Source of the DNA: Bacteroidota bacterium
GTDB taxonomy: Bacteria > Bacteroidota > Bacteroidia > Flavobacteriales > Weeksellaceae
Assembly (NCBI GenBank): GCA_023399675.1
Contig: JAEWOM010000234.1
Span: forward strand, 1 to 8,324
Reading direction: 5' to 3'
Length of the DNA: 8,324 bases
Shown here: piece by piece, positions 6,439-8,324 of the stretch
Position numbering within the stretch: the stretch's first letter is position 1
Layout: each line of letters opens with the position of its first letter
Notes under the pieces: generated by a model
What the model saw: only the letters and a program-made list of their open reading frames with translations
What the model was told of the DNA's origin: nothing
Database searches by the model: none
Program-made: the position numbers and the translations under genes

Positions 6439-7188
6439 ATGAAAACAGTGATCATCGGTTCCGGAAATGTGGCCTACCATCTTTGCAGGGCATTCAGCGA
6501 AAGCGGTATCAGCCTAACTCAGGTTTTCGGCAGAAATGAAGCAGCGCTCAGCGCGATAAGTACCGAACTGAAAATACCGTATTCAGTAACTGAGCCAGCA
6601 GACGCTGATTTATATATCATTGCTGTGAGCGACACATCTGTAGCAGAAGTCTCGGCACAGATTAAGAAGAACGACTGTATCGTTGCACACACGTCCGGTT
6701 CACTGCCGAAAGAAATTCTGCAGGGTGACTACCGACGTGCAAGTTTTTATCCGTTGCAGACTTTTTCGAAGGACAAGCCGCTCGATTACAGCAGCGTACC
6801 CATTTTTGTAGAAGCAGAGCATGCTGCAGACCTGGAAACTTTGACATCACTCGCAGAAAGAATTTCCGGTCGGGTATCCGCGGCAGATTTCGAAACCAGA
6901 AAATACATGCACATCACCGCTGTTTTTGCGTGCAATTTTGTAAATCATCTTTTTGCCCGCGCAAAAGAGATTGCTGACAGCAGACAAATTCCGTTTGCCT
7001 ATTTTGAGCCGCTTATCGACGAAACCGTCGAAAAGATAAAAACCCTTGAACCCAAAACCGCACAAACCGGGCCCGCCGTTCGTAACGATGAAAGGGTTCT
7101 CAACCTGCATCGGGAAATTTTGACCGGCGAACATCTGAAGATTTACAACGTGATGAACGAATCGATTAAAAAAATGTATGAGTTATAA
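6439..7188 (+). CDS. Rossmann-fold DUF2520-domain protein (ProC/F420-dependent oxidoreductase-like)
   Basis: From the ATG at 6439 the protein is 249 residues. It starts with a dinucleotide-binding strand and glycine loop, VIIGSGNVAYHL at 4-15. A Rossmann domain follows, containing DADLYIIAVSDTSV (55-68) and the HTSGSLP turn (84-90). A helical C-terminal domain of the DUF2520 type carries the signature TGPAVRNDERVLNLH at 210-224. The domain order resembles pyrroline-5-carboxylate reductase and NADP-dependent dehydrogenases, so NAD(P) binding is likely, but the substrate is not known for this family. An in-frame ATG at 6355 would add 28 residues without family resemblance and lies upstream of the promoter box, so it was not used. 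The 3' end overlaps the KdsC-like gene by 11 nt, implying co-translation. Confidence 0.85.
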   Translation: MKTVIIGSGNVAYHLCRAFSESGISLTQVFGRNEAALSAISTELKIPYSVTEPADADLYIIAVSDTSVAEVSAQIKKNDCIVAHTSGSLPKEILQGDYRRASFYPLQTFSKDKPLDYSSVPIFVEAEHAADLETLTSLAERISGRVSAADFETRKYMHITAVFACNFVNHLFARAKEIADSRQIPFAYFEPLIDETVEKIKTLEPKTAQTGPAVRNDERVLNLHREILTGEHLKIYNVMNESIKKMYEL

Positions 7189-7696
7189 ACAGAAGTTAAG
7201 TGAAATAAAAGCTTTCGTTTTTGATGTGGACGGCGTATTTACCGATGGCAGCGTTTACCTGATGCCGGGCGGAAGTATGTGCCGCGTGATGAATGTTCTC
7301 GATGGTTATGCCGTATTAAAAGCATTGAAACATGAATACAAAATCTGTGTGATCACAGGTGGAAACGACCCTGACGTAAAGCACCGGATCAATTACCTCG
7401 GAATTAAAGATTATTACGCTAAATCAGCTGACAAACTTGCTGATCTGGAAGACTTTAAGTCCAAAAACAATATTCAGAATCATGAAATTCTGGCTATGGG
7501 TGACGATCTTCCGGACATCCGCATTATGCTGCCGGCAGCAATTGCGGCCTGCCCGATAAACGCCGTACCCGACGTGAAGGAAATCAGCGATTATATTTCG
7601 CCGGTTGAAGGCGGAAAAGGTGCCGTTCGTGACGTGATTGAACAGGTAATGAAAGTTCAGGGAAAGTGGAATATTGACGATACAAAATCAGTATGA
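7178..7696 (+). CDS. KdsC-family HAD phosphatase (3-deoxy-D-manno-octulosonate 8-phosphate phosphatase-like)
   Basis: This 172-residue protein is a cap-less C0-type HAD hydrolase of normal KdsC length. Motif I is DVDGVFTDG, with nucleophile Asp16 and acid/base Asp18. Motif II is VITGG with Thr60, motif III is Lys86 in KSADK, and motif IV is MGDDLPD with Asp109/Asp110 for Mg2+. The C-terminal GGKGAVRDVIEQVM (145-158) is the KdsC-type tail, which completes the active site of a neighbouring subunit in the tetramer. KdsC hydrolyses KDO-8-phosphate to KDO for lipopolysaccharide, but relatives act on other sugar phosphates such as sialic-acid precursors. kdsA, kdsB or kdsD are not adjacent, so the substrate is not proven by context. 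It overlaps the preceding gene by 11 nt and shares an ATGA overlap with maf. Confidence 0.87.
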   Translation: MSYKQKLSEIKAFVFDVDGVFTDGSVYLMPGGSMCRVMNVLDGYAVLKALKHEYKICVITGGNDPDVKHRINYLGIKDYYAKSADKLADLEDFKSKNNIQNHEILAMGDDLPDIRIMLPAAIAACPINAVPDVKEISDYISPVEGGKGAVRDVIEQVMKVQGKWNIDDTKSV

Positions 7697-8268
7697 AAAG
7701 ACAAATTTCCCGGAAAATTTTGCTGGCTTCACAGTCGCCGCGCAGAAAAGAACTTCTGGCAGGTTTAGGCTACGAATTCAAAACAGTTCGCGTGGACTGC
7801 CAAGAAATCTATCCCGAAGACATGGATGTTTCGGAAATTGCTGTTTACCTCGCCGAACTGAAAGCAGATGCCTACGGAAAACCGGAATCTGGAGAGCTGC
7901 TTATTACAGCCGATACGATTGTCTCTATAGACGGTTCCGTTTTGGGCAAGCCTGCCGATGATGCTGACGCTGTAAAAATGCTGTTGACGCTGTCAGGCAG
8001 AAACCACCGTGTTTTCACAGGAATCTGTGTACGAACTGATGAAGAAAAAATCAGTTTTACGGATGCTGCAGAAGTGTACTTTGATACCATTAGTGAGCAG
8101 GAAGCAAAATATTATGTCGAACATTACCATCCACATGACAAAGCCGGCAGTTACGGCGTTCAGGATTGGCTCGGAATGGCAAAAATCAGGAAAATAGACG
8201 GCAGTTTTTATACGGTCATGGGGCTGCCTACCCACCAGTTGTATCATGTTCTTTCAAAATTCGAATAA
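7693..8268 (+). CDS. maf: Maf-family nucleoside triphosphate pyrophosphatase, YhdE type (dTTP/UTP)
   Basis: This 191-residue protein has the full Maf fold signature. The N-terminal phosphate loop is LASQSPRRKELL at 11-22. ITADTIVSIDG (71-81) and GKP (85-87) follow, then SGRNHRVFTG (101-110), DKAGSYGVQ (149-157) and GSFYTVMGLP (170-179). The ADTIV and DKAGSYGVQ forms are those of YhdE-type enzymes; the m7GTP-specific YceF group usually has SDQV and DCAG in these places. It is therefore expected to hydrolyse non-canonical or excess dTTP/UTP to the monophosphates, preventing misincorporation. The family has also been linked to septum formation and division arrest in Bacillus. The start overlaps the stop codon of the KdsC-like gene (ATGA), indicating translational coupling. 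Annotation by family is firm; substrate preference is inferred from motifs. Confidence 0.93.
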   Translation: MKRQISRKILLASQSPRRKELLAGLGYEFKTVRVDCQEIYPEDMDVSEIAVYLAELKADAYGKPESGELLITADTIVSIDGSVLGKPADDADAVKMLLTLSGRNHRVFTGICVRTDEEKISFTDAAEVYFDTISEQEAKYYVEHYHPHDKAGSYGVQDWLGMAKIRKIDGSFYTVMGLPTHQLYHVLSKFE

Positions 8269-8323
8269 CGGCGTTTACTATGATGTCATCAGGCGCTTTC
8301 AATTCCTTTTTTTTGAATATATT
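8228..8323 (-). CDS. Possible 3' end of a convergent gene (partial, uncertain)
   Basis: On the - strand one frame stays open from the window edge for 31 codons and ends with TAG at 8228-8230. It includes APDDIIVNAVIRILKEHD, which has the look of a real amphipathic C-terminal helix. It would overlap the 3' end of maf by 41 nt. The other candidate in this strand ends after only 11 codons (KYIQKKGIESA, stop at 8289-8291), which would avoid the overlap. On the + strand a short frame opens with ATG at 8280. No family is recognised from so short a piece. Confidence 0.35.
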   Translation of the reverse strand, partial: NIFKKKELKAPDDIIVNAVIRILKEHDTTGG

Positions 8324-8324
8324 T

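Noticed and set aside
1..8324. Signs of a mobile element, CRISPR array, toxin-antitoxin pair or defence system
   Set aside because: No transposase, integrase, regularly spaced repeats, small paired ORFs or nuclease/helicase genes were seen. Gene content is chromosomal.

Overview
The window looks like a chromosomal segment of a Bacteroidetes bacterium, most likely a flavobacterium of the Chryseobacterium/Kaistella/Elizabethkingia type. Three things point there. Near-perfect TAnnTTTG promoter boxes sit upstream of genes that lack Shine-Dalgarno sequences. An ECF sigma factor is followed by a single-pass membrane protein and a secreted helical protein, an arrangement familiar in flavobacteria. 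The left-end genes resemble a flexirubin/aryl-polyene pigment locus. Genus is an inference; there is no rRNA or other marker here to prove it. No tRNA, rRNA, CRISPR array, insertion sequence or phage gene was seen.

Left block (1-2505, + strand): the last codons of a FabG-like ketoreductase, a FabB-type ketoacyl-ACP synthase, an acyl carrier protein overlapping it by 8 nt, and an LpxL-type membrane acyltransferase. Together they form a carrier, a condensing enzyme, a ketoreductase and an acyl-transfer enzyme, as expected at the edge of a flexirubin/aryl-polyene cluster. The rest of the cluster should lie to the left of the window.

Middle (2530-4326, - strand): complete lepA (elongation factor 4), convergent with the acyltransferase and with its own promoter box 17 nt upstream of its start codon. 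A 225-nt spacer follows, rich in inverted repeats and containing a likely terminator for the next operon.

Right-middle (4552-6310, - strand, read from right to left): an ECF sigma factor, a one-pass membrane protein that is probably its anti-sigma factor, and a secreted Spy/CpxP-like helical protein that probably acts as a periplasmic sensor. This looks like a compact envelope-signalling module and is the most interesting part of the window.

Right block (6439-8268, + strand): a divergent, tightly overlapping trio of a Rossmann/DUF2520 oxidoreductase-like protein, a KdsC-family HAD phosphatase and a Maf/YhdE-type nucleotide pyrophosphatase. It is headed by a TATATTTG box so close to the start codon that the mRNA may be leaderless. 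The last bases may hold the 3' end of a convergent gene overlapping maf.
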